From assembly GCF_009866765.1 (NCBI RefSeq), contig NZ_CP019431.1, positions 4,464,001 to 4,528,000 of the forward strand: DNA of 64,000 bases, in the 5' to 3' direction. The DNA comes from Pseudomonas sp. S35. GTDB taxonomy: Bacteria > Pseudomonadota > Gammaproteobacteria > Pseudomonadales > Pseudomonadaceae. Below are positions 34,433 to 43,403 of this stretch, piece after piece. Within the stretch, counting starts at the first letter, position 1; the number at the start of each line of letters is the position of its first letter. Below the pieces are notes generated by a model. The model was not told where the DNA came from. It worked only from the letters and a program-made list of their open reading frames with translations, and did not search any database. Made by a program: the position numbers and the translations under genes.

Positions 34433-35516
34433 CAAAACGCGCTTCCCATGAGTGTTGCAGTGCAAAGGCACGGGCTTGATCACAATTGCGCTCACACTGC
34501 AGAGCGGCCTCGGCCAACGCGGCGAGATCAGTGCGTGAGTGGCTGATAAAAACCCCCGGCAGGTCACTACGCCCGTGCATCTCGCCAAAATCGGTCGAGA
34601 TCACCGGCAAGGCCAGTGCGCGATATTCGTAGTATTTGATCGGGTCGACTGACGCGGTAAGCGCGGTCTGCTTGAAGGGAATCAACCCCACATCGAACTG
34701 CGCCATGGCGTTCAACGCAGCCCCATGGCCACACGCAGGCAACACCACCACATTGCCTGGCAGCCCCGCGCCCAAGGGCCCGAAGACGGGCCCGATCAAA
34801 CGAATTTCATCGTTCGGCCGAGCCTTGGCCAACGCGACGACCCAGTCCCAGTCAAACCAGGCAGCCATCGTGCCGACGTAGCCGAACACCTTGCTTGCCG
34901 ACACGGCCGGCGCGGGCTGCACGGCGCAGATCGCCGACAGGTCGAGGCCGTTGAACACCCGGTGGACATCACGTCGGTAACGCCGCCACTGCGCGTCGAG
35001 GCCGGAACTGGACGCCCAGATCACGTCCACTTGTTGTGCAATCAGCCGCTCACGGCGCGCCAGCGCAGACCGCGAAAGCCCTGTGTAAAACGCCGGGAAG
35101 TCGTCCATCGCATCGTACAACGACGAGCAGTGACGAAGCCGCCGCAACAGCAAGTGCGCAAGCGCCGAGGGTTTGCCGACCACCAGCAAGGCTGGAGAGT
35201 CGCGGGTGAACGCATCGATGCGGCGCAACGCCTGTCGCCAGAAAAACCGGTTCACCCAGCTCGCACCGGGTATCGGCTCAATGGGCAAGCCACCCGGGTT
35301 GATCACGCTAAGCCACGACGGCGTAACAGCAGACGGATTCGTCGCCGGGGCTGCCGGCGAATGCCTGAGATCACTCCACCGGGGCAGTCGCGTGGGGTAA
35401 GGGTCGACCCACAGCACCGGCGCCCCCGTGCGGCGGTGAACCCACTCGACAAACTTGTGCGGCCGCTGGGCAAAACTGTCCCAGGGCAACGGCGAGAGGA
35501 AGACCAGACGCTTCAA
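34410..35516 (-). CDS. GT4-like glycosyltransferase
   Basis: 368 residues. The N-terminus LVFLSPLPWDSFAQRPHKFVEWVHRR and the SLYDAMDDFPAFY motif match the GT-B halves of the two plus-strand fusion proteins, as does DPIKYYEYRALALPVISTDFGEM near the C-terminus. It therefore appears to be the unfused version. It overlaps wecB upstream by 4 nt (ATGA) and the GT2 downstream by 23 nt, so the operon is tightly coupled. Confidence 0.85.
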   Translation of the reverse strand: MKRLVFLSPLPWDSFAQRPHKFVEWVHRRTGAPVLWVDPYPTRLPRWSDLRHSPAAPATNPSAVTPSWLSVINPGGLPIEPIPGASWVNRFFWRQALRRIDAFTRDSPALLVVGKPSALAHLLLRRLRHCSSLYDAMDDFPAFYTGLSRSALARRERLIAQQVDVIWASSSGLDAQWRRYRRDVHRVFNGLDLSAICAVQPAPAVSASKVFGYVGTMAAWFDWDWVVALAKARPNDEIRLIGPVFGPLGAGLPGNVVVLPACGHGAALNAMAQFDVGLIPFKQTALTASVDPIKYYEYRALALPVISTDFGEMHGRSDLPGVFISHSRTDLAALAEAALQCERNCDQARAFALQHSWEARFDAAKLYP

Positions 35517-36616
35517 GTAAAGTGTTCGCGCAAGACAGTGACGATGCGCCCGGCCGCCAGCCCATCGCCGTAGGGCGAGACACCACGTGCCATGGCGCGA
35601 TAGGCCGACTCGTCGTCCAACAGGCGCTGCGCCTCTTCAACAATGCGCGCACAGTTCGCGCCAACCAGTTTCACCCCACCCTGCTCCACCGCTTCCGGCC
35701 GCTCGGTGTCATCACGCATCACCAGCACCGGCTTACCCAACGCAGGGGCTTCCTCCTGGACGCCTCCCGAGTCGGTCAGGATGAAATACGCTGCTTTCAT
35801 GGCGGCGATGAACGCCGCGTAATCGAGGGGCGCACACAGCTTGAAGTTCGCGATGCCCGCCAGGGATGCATGGGCAACCGCCTGGATATTCGGATTCGGG
35901 TGCACGGGATACAGAAACTGAACGTCTGGGTTGTTCTCGGCCAGGGTTCGCAGCGCTTGGCAAATGTTGCGAAACGGCTCGCCAAAATGCTCTCGACGGT
36001 GGGCCGTCACCAATACCAGGCGCTTGCTCGGGTCAAGCGCCTGGCCCAGTTCCGGCGCCTGGGCGGCCGTCGCAAGCAGCGCATCGATTACCGTATTGCC
36101 CGTGACGAAAATGTTCGCACTGCAGACCCCCTCTTTCAGCAGGTTTTGCCGGGCACCTTGCGTCGGCGCGAAGTGCCATCGCGCCAATTCGCTGGTCATG
36201 ACCCGGTTGGCTTCTTCGGGAAAGGGCGATTGCTTATCCCAGGTGCGCAGGCCGGCCTCAACATGACCCAGCGGTATGCGGTGATAAAAACACGCCAAGG
36301 CACACGCCAGCACCGTGGTGGTATCGCCTTGCACCAGCACCACATCGGGCTGCTGCTCCAGCAGGACGCCGTCCAAGTCGAGCAATAACTGGGCCGTCAG
36401 GGTGGTGAGAGTTTGATTTGGCCGCATGACGTCCAAGTCGATATCGGCCTCGATCCCGAAAAAGCCCAGCAACTGATCCAGTAAATGACGGTGCTGCGCC
36501 GTGGCGACAACCCGCACATCGGCCCAACGCTCTTTTTTCAAGGCCAAAATGACCGGGGCCATTTTGATGGCCTCGGGACGCGTCCCGACAACACAAAGAA
36601 TTTTTTTTACCGGCAC
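35513..36616 (-). CDS. wecB: UDP-N-acetylglucosamine 2-epimerase
   Basis: 367 residues, starting at GTG 36616. KILCVVGTRPEAIKMAPVI, GDTTTVLACALACFYHRIPLGHVEAGLRT, EEANRVMTSELARWHFAPT and LTDSGGVQEEAPALGKPVLVMRDDTERPEA are the hallmark segments, including the catalytic acidic and His residues of the non-hydrolysing enzyme. It makes UDP-ManNAc from UDP-GlcNAc in the cytoplasm. It is the first gene of the minus-strand glycan operon; a dehydrogenase (wecC) that would make ManNAcA is not present here. Confidence 0.95.
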   Translation of the reverse strand: MPVKKILCVVGTRPEAIKMAPVILALKKERWADVRVVATAQHRHLLDQLLGFFGIEADIDLDVMRPNQTLTTLTAQLLLDLDGVLLEQQPDVVLVQGDTTTVLACALACFYHRIPLGHVEAGLRTWDKQSPFPEEANRVMTSELARWHFAPTQGARQNLLKEGVCSANIFVTGNTVIDALLATAAQAPELGQALDPSKRLVLVTAHRREHFGEPFRNICQALRTLAENNPDVQFLYPVHPNPNIQAVAHASLAGIANFKLCAPLDYAAFIAAMKAAYFILTDSGGVQEEAPALGKPVLVMRDDTERPEAVEQGGVKLVGANCARIVEEAQRLLDDESAYRAMARGVSPYGDGLAAGRIVTVLREHFT

Positions 36617-36860
36617 AAACCTATTTCCCTATCCGGAGGAAGCTGAATCACTGCGCTATTTATTCATCAGCCGTTTTGCGCACATTCCGTTGTGCCTTTC
36701 GATGCTGCGGCCTTCAGGGCCTGGCAAGCACGGTACAGAGAAGACTCTTGGAACATTTTGATACTAACGAAGCCAGCATAGGCACAGATCGGAAGACCTG
36801 CACGGCGCCACGACCTGGCAAGCGACGAGAGGCAGCTTTACGCGGCCGTTAGAAACACAC
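36617..36860. other. Intergenic stretch upstream of wecB
   Basis: No gene recognised. It contains the direct repeat CCTGGCAAGC (about 36720 and 36814) and, at 36808-36818, CCACGACCTGG, an 11 bp match to the 3' half of the tRNA-Asn gene at 46329-46339. It is followed by a plus-strand hairpin terminator although no plus-strand gene precedes it, so an unannotated transcript or the end of a lost gene is possible. Confidence 0.35.
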
Positions 36861-36896
36861 AAAGCCCGCGCGATTACTCGCAGCGGGCCTTTCTTG
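36861..36896 (+). terminator. Orphan hairpin terminator
   Basis: AAAGCCCGC (36861) pairs with GCGGGCCTTT (36883-36892) and is followed by CTT. The stem is GC-rich and strong. No upstream plus-strand gene is evident within the preceding 240 bp. Confidence 0.65.
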
Positions 36897-36932
36897 GTCG
36901 GCGGGCTTGCAGGCCCTTACGCAATCCGGCGC

Positions 36933-36955
36933 AAAAAAACCTGCATCTGTGCAGG
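36933..36955 (-). terminator. Rho-independent terminator of the MocR gene
   Basis: On the minus strand CCTGCA-CAGA-TGCAGG (36955 to 36940) is followed by seven T (36939 to 36933). It lies 13 bp after the stop codon: a textbook intrinsic terminator. Confidence 0.85.
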
Positions 36956-36967
36956 CCAGTTGGTGTC

Positions 36968-38467
36968 CTATTGATTGCTCAGGGCATTGGCCAGCCGCAG
37001 CATGGCTGCTTCGATTTCATAGGCGGTCAAGGACGAGTACCCCAATAGCCAACCTTGTTGCTTCACCTCGCCGGCATACAGCCGACTGAGGCCTGGCAGT
37101 TGCACGCCTGCGCTGGCAGCTTGGCGGATGGTCTTTGCCTCCGACCAGCCATCGGCCAGCAGGCAGGGAATCTGCAGCCCGCCTTGGGGGCATAAGGCCG
37201 TGACGATACCGTCCAGGTGCTTGCCGATAGCATTGAGCATGACTGCACGGCGTCCGGCGTAGAGTTTGCGCATGGCCCGGACGTGGGAGTTGTAGTGGCC
37301 GTCTTCCATAAAGCGCGCCAGGGTCAGTTGCAGGATCTGTGGCGTGTGGCCGTCCATGATGCTTCGCGCGTAGGTGAAGGCTTTGACCAGCTCGACAGGT
37401 AGCACCATGTAGCCCATTCGCAAACCCGGATAGAGCGTTTTGCTGAAGGTACCGAGGTAGATCGTACGCTGGTATTTGTCCAGGCCCTGCACACACGCGA
37501 TCGGCAGCCCGTCGTAGTGAAACTCGCTGTCGTAGTCGTCCTCAATGATCCACTTGCCATGCTCGGTCGCCCAGTTGATCAGCTCGAGTCGGCGCTCCAG
37601 CGGTAAGGTGGCCCCGGTGGGGTATTGGTGCGACGGCGTGATATAGACGCAATTGGCCCCGCTGCGGTCAGCCTGCAGCAGGTCCGTGCGTATGCCCAGC
37701 GCATCGACGTCAATGGGCACGACTTTGGTCTCTGCCGTTTCAAAGGCCTTCTTGGCACCGTAGTAGCCCGGGTTTTCCAGCAGGATCGGCTTGCCCACGT
37801 CCACTAGCAACTGGGCACACAGGAACAGGGCTTGACGAGTGCTGCTCAACACGAGGATCTGGCTGGGGGAGCATGTGGCCCCTCGTTCGAGGTTCAAGTA
37901 GGTGGCGATCGCCTTGCGCAGAGGCTCGGCGCCTTGTGGGTCGCCATGCAGCAGGACGTTATCCCGGTAGTCCTTCATGACTTGGCGTTGCAGGCGTTCC
38001 CATATATCGGTGGGAAAGGTACGGGTTTCCGGCAGCCCTGTGGCAAAGGCCTTGACCACCTGTTGATCGGTAACGCCACCACTGTCGAAAATCATCCGAC
38101 CGCGCCGGCTCAAGCCCGATCCTGGCGTCGCCTCGCTGCGCTTGGTGTCGTGCAGCTTCATGCGCCGGCGTACAGCCCCGCGTAATTCGGCGCCAATCGT
38201 CTCCGATACGTAGCTGCCGGAGCCCTCGCGCCGCACGATGAAACCATCACGGTGCAATTGCCCATAAGCGTTCTCGACCGTGTCGCGGGCAACGCCGAGG
38301 GTCTTGGCCAGGACCCTGGTCGCGGGCAGCTTCAGGCCAGCGTCAAGGGCGCCATCGAGGATCAGTGCGCGCAGGGCTCGTTGAATCCGCTGATGCAGGT
38401 CCAGCCTCTGAAACTCGGCCTCGTTGAGTCGTATCTTCAGCGTTTCGAGCTCGAATGTTTTCGCCAT
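36968..38467 (-). CDS. MocR/PdxR-type GntR regulator with aminotransferase domain
   Basis: 499 residues from the ATG at 38467 (GGAG 8 nt upstream). N-terminal GntR winged helix (LHQRIQRALRALILDGALDAGLKLPATRVLAKTLGVARDTVENAYGQL, about 25-72), linker, then a fold-type-I aminotransferase domain with YITPSHQYPTG, EDDYDSEFHYDGLP and the PLP lysine in GTFSKTLYPGLRMGY. Such proteins sense PLP or an amino compound. It is divergent from a BenE-type transporter; an inverted repeat lies 19 bp before its start. Unusually, no PLP-pathway or amino-acid gene is adjacent. Confidence 0.88.
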   Translation of the reverse strand: MAKTFELETLKIRLNEAEFQRLDLHQRIQRALRALILDGALDAGLKLPATRVLAKTLGVARDTVENAYGQLHRDGFIVRREGSGSYVSETIGAELRGAVRRRMKLHDTKRSEATPGSGLSRRGRMIFDSGGVTDQQVVKAFATGLPETRTFPTDIWERLQRQVMKDYRDNVLLHGDPQGAEPLRKAIATYLNLERGATCSPSQILVLSSTRQALFLCAQLLVDVGKPILLENPGYYGAKKAFETAETKVVPIDVDALGIRTDLLQADRSGANCVYITPSHQYPTGATLPLERRLELINWATEHGKWIIEDDYDSEFHYDGLPIACVQGLDKYQRTIYLGTFSKTLYPGLRMGYMVLPVELVKAFTYARSIMDGHTPQILQLTLARFMEDGHYNSHVRAMRKLYAGRRAVMLNAIGKHLDGIVTALCPQGGLQIPCLLADGWSEAKTIRQAASAGVQLPGLSRLYAGEVKQQGWLLGYSSLTAYEIEAAMLRLANALSNQ

Positions 38468-38485
38468 GCGGTCTGCTCCATACGA

Positions 38486-38517
38486 ATAAACCGGCCTACA
38501 AAAGCAGGCCAGTTTAT
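38486..38517. promoter_or_regulatory. Operator-like inverted repeat, MocR/BenE intergenic
   Basis: ATAAACCGGCCT (38486-38497) and AGGCCAGTTTAT (38506-38517) are inverse at 11 of 12 positions with an 8 bp spacer. It lies 19 bp upstream of the regulator ATG, suited to autoregulation and to control of the divergent transporter. Confidence 0.55.
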
Positions 38518-38654
38518 CCGTAGACTCTGCCCATCGCGATTGCCTTTGTGCTCGGCGAACTGTCGCTGGGTGGGCAACGTTGAACAGAGTTGGGTTCGTT
38601 GACCGATCCCCATCGAGGCCAAGCGCCTCGCTTAGCAAGGAGCAAAGTAAAGCC

Positions 38655-39890
38655 ATGCCTTCATCAGCATCCAAGTCACCTGTGCGTCTGAGCGATCTCA
38701 TCCCGACGATTGTCGCCGGGCTGATCTCGGTCATTGTCAATTATGGCGGCACCTTCATTCTGGTCTTCCAGGCAGCCAAAGTGGCTGGGCTGAGCCCTGA
38801 GTTGACGGCTTCGTGGGTGTGGTCCGTGTCGATTGGCGTGGGCGTTACGGGGATGGTCCTCAGCTGGGTTTCCCGCGAACCGATCATCACCGCCTGGTCG
38901 ACACCTGCGGCGGCGTTTCTGGTCGTCGCTCTGGCCACCATCCCCTATGCCGAGGCGGTGGGTGCCTACATGATCTCGGCCGTTGCCTTCGTGCTGCTGG
39001 GCTTATCCGGCTATTTCGAAAAAGTCATCCGACTGATCCCACCGGGTGTGGCCGCTGGGTTGCTGGCCGGTATCCTGCTGCAGTTCGGCATCGGTGCTTT
39101 TAGCGGCATGAGCCTTGACCCGATGCTGGTCGGGTTGCTAATTGTTGCCTACATCGTGCTCAAACGCCTTACCGCACGCTACGCGGTTGTGGGCATTCTG
39201 GCCTTGGGACTGGCCTTCCTGTTGGTTCAGGGGCGTGTCGACTTGTCGGGGTTGGCGCTGCAACTCGCGGCACCCGTGGTCACCCTGCCAGAGTTCTCGC
39301 TCAATGCCTTGCTCAGTGTCGCGCTGCCGCTGTTTCTGATCACCCTGACCGGCCAGTACATGCCTGGCATGCTGGTGCTACGCAACGATGGTTTCAGCAC
39401 GAGTGCCAATCCGATTGTGTCCATCACCGGGCTGGGTTCCTTGCTCATGGCGCCCTTTGGTTCCCACGCGTTCAACATCGCGGCGATTACAGCCGCCATC
39501 TGCACCGGCAAGGAAGCCCACGAAGAGCCCTCCAAACGCTGGATCGCCGGCATTGCTGCGGGCGTCTTCTACATCCTCGTCGGGGTCTTCGGCGTGACCC
39601 TCGCGGCACTGTTCATGGCCTTCCCCGCTGCCTTCATCACGACTCTGGCCGGGCTCGCCCTGCTGGGCACTATCGGCGGCAGTCTGGCCAGTGCCATGAC
39701 CGACGCCAAATCCCGCGAAGCCTCGCTGATCACCTTTCTGGCCGCCGCCGCCAACATCACATTGTTCGGGATCGGCGGAGCGTTCTGGGGGCTGCTGATT
39801 GGTCTGGCGGCGTACGCCGTACTCAATGGCCGATTGCCACGTCGCGAGCCGGTCGTCAATCCTGCGATGCTTGAATATGCCGCCGAATGA
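38655..39890 (+). CDS. benE: BenE-family transporter (benzoate/H+ symporter-like)
   Basis: 411 residues from the ATG at 38655 (AAGGAG 12 nt upstream). About twelve membrane helices; REPIITAWSTPAAAFLVV, TGQYMPGMLVLRNDGF and FGSHAFNIAAITAAICTGKEAHEEPSKRW are BenE family signatures. The family imports benzoate with protons, but no benzoate-degrading genes are near and a MocR regulator is divergent, so the substrate here may be another small carboxylate or amino compound. Confidence 0.85.
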   Translation: MPSSASKSPVRLSDLIPTIVAGLISVIVNYGGTFILVFQAAKVAGLSPELTASWVWSVSIGVGVTGMVLSWVSREPIITAWSTPAAAFLVVALATIPYAEAVGAYMISAVAFVLLGLSGYFEKVIRLIPPGVAAGLLAGILLQFGIGAFSGMSLDPMLVGLLIVAYIVLKRLTARYAVVGILALGLAFLLVQGRVDLSGLALQLAAPVVTLPEFSLNALLSVALPLFLITLTGQYMPGMLVLRNDGFSTSANPIVSITGLGSLLMAPFGSHAFNIAAITAAICTGKEAHEEPSKRWIAGIAAGVFYILVGVFGVTLAALFMAFPAAFITTLAGLALLGTIGGSLASAMTDAKSREASLITFLAAAANITLFGIGGAFWGLLIGLAAYAVLNGRLPRREPVVNPAMLEYAAE

Positions 39891-40180
39891 GGTGAACAAG
39901 ATTGCGAGATTCCGGGAGCTCAATGATGCTCAGAAAAAGCTGATGCTATCGGCACGTAAGGAGTCGGGGAAGTTTACGGAGGGGGTTATTTTGTCGAAGT
40001 CCACGGAGGTGCTTTTCAGAGCCGTGCCGCCCCAGCCTATATCTGGCGATGGCCATGACTGAGCCTGAGGAAAAAGCTGAGCGGTTTAGGCTGATGAGTG
40101 ATCATGGGATCAGTGAGTTGGACGCTGCGATGGCTATGGCGAAAGACATTGATCAGAAACGAGAAATTCGTTGCGCTTAG
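39878..40180 (+). pseudogene. Tail of an ICE conjugative-transfer ATPase, frameshifted
   Basis: NEVNKIARFRELNDAQKKLMLSARKESGKFTEGVILSKSTEVLFRAVPPQP, then after a one-base shift near 40040 YLAMAMTEPEEKAERFRLMSDHGISELDAAMAMAKDID. This matches my recollection of the C-terminus of the VirB4-like ATPases of PFGI-1/pKLC102-type integrative elements (PFL_4706 family). The rest of the gene and of the transfer operon is gone; the fragment starts right at the BenE 3' end, marking a deletion junction. Confidence 0.65.
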
Positions 40181-40261
40181 GATACCGCTCAGCAATATGG
40201 GTTAGAGTTCGATGGCTGGATGCTTCAAAAAAACTCACCCAGCCAAAACTCAAATTATGAC

Positions 40262-42073
40262 TCAGGAAATCTCAGGAATATCGATTTCGTGCTCCGAGTA
40301 CGCAAAATCTCTCACCTGCAACCAACACTCGAGCTTTTTGGCCCATTCAGAAATCATCTTCCCTCCAGAGCCTCGATGAAGCGCGTCATTGACTTCATGA
40401 GACCAAACAGCTAATTGGCGCTGTAACTCAGGCGAGATCGCTTGGGATTGCCAAACGCGGGAAAAATCGAATTTACCCCCGAGTTTAAGTGCGAGAACCG
40501 AGATAGTGTAAACAGTAATATTACCTTGGAATGCTGGAAACAGAGGCCTAATCACCTTCTGCGCAGATTTAAAAAGAATAGCTTTCGCTATCATTTCCTT
40601 GAACTGATTCTGATCCGGAATCACATCAGCTCCAGAACTCTCACGTTCACCCAACTGGTCCATGAAGGCTTGGAAATTCTTCTGGCTGCCCAAGCCTACA
40701 ATGTGAGGTTTTTGCTCCCAAGTGAATAAAAACTTCGCTAAATCTGGCTTCGTGATTTTGCGGTAGGGAGGAATAGCTGCTTGGAGCTTTTTCTTTTGAA
40801 CAACCGTCGATGCTTCTTTTTCAAGCATCACCTTATAACTGCCGGCAGACCGCTCGTAGAACCACCGCCCCACTCCGTCCGGGCAGTAGGTGCGCATAGA
40901 AAGCTTCTCGAGCTCACGGTGAAATGGCTTATTAGCAGACAAATCAGATTGTTTTACAACGTTCTGACTATTGGCATAACGGGAGATATTCGAGATTAGT
41001 TCCTCGTCACTACCGTCAGCATTTCGAAGCACAATAATTTTTGCAGGCACTCGAACCCTGTTGAGATCTATATCAGGATTTTTTTTCTTGGCGAAATAAA
41101 TAGAGGCTGTTGTTTGTCCTCCGTTGACAATTTGCATACCTTGAAGCCACAAAATACCCATCGACCCATCGGCCGTACGATCCAGCTTGGCTGCGTCAGC
41201 TACCACCACAATGCCATTGTTGTAAGCCATGAATCGTTCCGGGTTGGTTCGCAAGCTGTCCCGTATTCCTTTGTTGACTCCTCGGCTACCGACCCCAAGA
41301 AATGAACGTACGTTAGCTTCAAGAATACGCGGCCCGTATTTCTCGTAAAGAAAGCGTAGAGCCTCTCCTGGAATCGCCGTCAGGGCATAATCGTATTCGT
41401 CTTCACCTGCCCCTGGCACCCATACGCTTGGTAATGCAGTACCACAAAGATCCTGAAAATTGACTACCAATTCATCCCTAGGCCGGCCTTGCTGCCAATG
41501 GTTGAACAGGCGCTGAATATCCATAACTTCCAAGCGAACCTGCTTGCCCTCGACATCCTGTGGCGCATAGTTCCTTGTTTTGACCTGACCATCGGTGATG
41601 ACAAATATACGAATGCTATCCAGCGCTTTGAATATACGCTCAACCTCTGTAACAAGCGGATAAGCCTCGTTGGTTTCATCAAGCGCTTCTGAAAGTTTCC
41701 CTGTGGCGCAAAACTTTAGAAAGTGCAGCCCTTGCTTCGCAGCTCTACCGATTTCAGGATCCGGAACATCTTCAATGTCCTCAAGCCCCTTGTATAAACT
41801 AACGAATAAATCCAATCGATCAGGGTTTCCCTGCTCATCGGTAGTATCCGAGACAGAGTAGCCGCTGATTTTGACTTTATAATTCCCGACCTTAGCGCCA
41901 TAGTGGCAGACCGTAGGCTCAAAGGTTATTCCCTCGTCAGCCATATGCATCATGACATGCTCAGTGAATAAAGCCTCTGCGGGCACAGGAGCTTCCCCCG
42001 GTGCAACATCTTTCACAATTTCTTCTCGGATCGATGCCTGCGTGTCTCGCAGAAAATCTACAAGTTCCATCAA
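40262..42073 (-). CDS. AIPR family abortive-infection protein
   Basis: 603 residues. RNPERFMAYNNGIVVVAD, WLQGMQIVNGGQTTASIYFAKKK and ISRYANSQNVVKQSDLSANKPFHREL are the conserved core of AIPR proteins (abortive infection phage resistance). Base composition is below that of the core genes. Its ATG overlaps by 4 nt the end of a truncated DUF4420 gene, so it was the downstream member of an operon. The reading frame is intact, but its upstream partners are lost and a native promoter is unlikely. Confidence 0.88.
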   Translation of the reverse strand: MMELVDFLRDTQASIREEIVKDVAPGEAPVPAEALFTEHVMMHMADEGITFEPTVCHYGAKVGNYKVKISGYSVSDTTDEQGNPDRLDLFVSLYKGLEDIEDVPDPEIGRAAKQGLHFLKFCATGKLSEALDETNEAYPLVTEVERIFKALDSIRIFVITDGQVKTRNYAPQDVEGKQVRLEVMDIQRLFNHWQQGRPRDELVVNFQDLCGTALPSVWVPGAGEDEYDYALTAIPGEALRFLYEKYGPRILEANVRSFLGVGSRGVNKGIRDSLRTNPERFMAYNNGIVVVADAAKLDRTADGSMGILWLQGMQIVNGGQTTASIYFAKKKNPDIDLNRVRVPAKIIVLRNADGSDEELISNISRYANSQNVVKQSDLSANKPFHRELEKLSMRTYCPDGVGRWFYERSAGSYKVMLEKEASTVVQKKKLQAAIPPYRKITKPDLAKFLFTWEQKPHIVGLGSQKNFQAFMDQLGERESSGADVIPDQNQFKEMIAKAILFKSAQKVIRPLFPAFQGNITVYTISVLALKLGGKFDFSRVWQSQAISPELQRQLAVWSHEVNDALHRGSGGKMISEWAKKLECWLQVRDFAYSEHEIDIPEIS

Positions 42074-42438
42074 AGCACTCCAAGTTGCTTGAGCACATCC
42101 GCCAAGGGATGGTTAACAGCCGATATCAATGCCAGATCGAGCTCGTACTGTACTCGACGAATGGCTGTTGGGACCTTGAAAGGGATCAGGCGAGGGAAGT
42201 CTTCATCGACAAGGAAAATCTTCATCTCATTCAGCAAAAATCTACGGCTGTAGTTCGCTGCCTGCATGTCCAAATAACCCGCGTGATGCAGCGCCTGCTC
42301 GAAAAGCCTGGTCGCTGCGAGATCAAGCACCAACTGAGAACGCAGATCTTCCACTATCTCGGGAAGCGACTTTCCCGAGCCCGTCAATCCAAAACGAAGG
42401 GCTGCAAGGAACAAGGGTGGGCATTGGGATGTCGGCGC
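42070..42438 (-). pseudogene. C-terminal fragment of a PD-(D/E)XK (DUF4420) protein
   Basis: About 120 residues remain: LTGSGKSLPEIVEDLRSQLVLD, then LFEQALHHAGYLDMQAANYSRRFLLNEMKIFLVDEDFPRLIPFKVPTAIRRVQYELDL. This is the typical end of DUF4420 nuclease-like proteins, which occur beside AIPR genes. The N-terminal catalytic part is missing; the coding sequence stops at the IS21 end at about 42439. It overlaps the AIPR start by 4 nt. Confidence 0.7.
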
Positions 42439-42480
42439 TGAATGAAAACTGACCCACCCTGCCGATTGAAAATTGACCCA
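42439..42480. repeat. Left terminal repeats of the IS21 element
   Basis: Two tandem copies: TGAAAACTGACCCA (42443-42456) and TGAAAATTGACCCA (42467-42480), 24 bp apart start to start. Confidence 0.85.
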
Positions 42481-42599
42481 GGGCGGATTGCTGATTTTGG
42501 CATCAGCAATTGTGGATAAGCTTAGCAGTCGTGTCCCGGTGGAAGAGGCATTAAAGCCCCACCGCATTTGGGCATGCGGCAGGGTATTTTCGGTGCGGA

Positions 42600-43403
42600 T
42601 CAAAACAGCTCATCGTCCTCGGCACCATCATTGTCTTTGCGCTTTCGTTCACGTGATTTGATCTTGGTCTGGGCGACCAAGCTGCTGTGTTGCAGGCGGT
42701 AGGACTCGTTGCCCGTTTCGACGATGTGGCAGTGGTGTGTCAGCCGATCCAGCAACGCCGTTGTCATCTTGGCGTCACCAAACACGCTCGACCATTCCGA
42801 GAAGCTGAGGTTGGTGGTGATCACCACGCTGGTGTGCTCGTACAGCTTGGACAGCAAATGAAATAACAGGGCACCACCGCTCTGGCTGAAGGGCAAATAC
42901 CCCAGTTCATCGAGTATCACCAGGTCTGTTCGTAGCAGCCCTTGAGCGATGCGGCCCGTCTTGCCGTCGTACTTTTCGCGCTCCAGCAGATTGACCAGAT
43001 CCACCGTGGAGTAGAAGCGCACGCGTTTGTGATGCGTCGTGATCCCGGAAACGGCCAAGGCGGTGGCGAGGTGTGTTTTGCCTGTTCCAGGCCCGCCGAT
43101 GAACACGACATTCTGCGCGGTATCGGTGAACTCCAGGTTGGACAGATCCCTGATCAGGCGGGCATCTGCGCTGGAAGCGCTGAAGTCGAAGCCGGCCAAA
43201 TCACGATGCATGGGCAGTTTGGCCATGTTCATCTGATGATTCACTGAGCGCACCGCTCGATCTGCATGTTCTTGTTGAAGCAGATGTTCGAGCAGCCATT
43301 TCGAGGATGCCGTCGAAGCTTCTCCTTGCGAGGCTAGTTCTTCCCAGGCGCTGGCCATGCCATGCAGACGCAGTTCTTTGAGTTCCGCCATAAGATCACG
43401 CAT
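42600..43403 (-). CDS. istB: IstB transposition helper ATPase
   Basis: 267 residues from the ATG at 43403 (GAGGAG 8 nt upstream, inside the istA 3' end). AAA+ protein with Walker [15 protein letters not shown] and Walker [14 protein letters not shown], sensor TTNLSFSEW, and a basic C-terminus (KSRERKRKD). In IS21 it assembles on target DNA and activates the transposase. Complete and presumably functional. Confidence 0.93.
   Translation of the reverse strand: MRDLMAELKELRLHGMASAWEELASQGEASTASSKWLLEHLLQQEHADRAVRSVNHQMNMAKLPMHRDLAGFDFSASSADARLIRDLSNLEFTDTAQNVVFIGGPGTGKTHLATALAVSGITTHHKRVRFYSTVDLVNLLEREKYDGKTGRIAQGLLRTDLVILDELGYLPFSQSGGALLFHLLSKLYEHTSVVITTNLSFSEWSSVFGDAKMTTALLDRLTHHCHIVETGNESYRLQHSSLVAQTKIKSRERKRKDNDGAEDDELF

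Noticed and set aside
36786..36796. AGATCGGAAGA resembles the start of an Illumina adapter
   Set aside because: Only 11 bases match before it diverges, and the flanking sequence is ordinary; assembly contamination would give a longer match.
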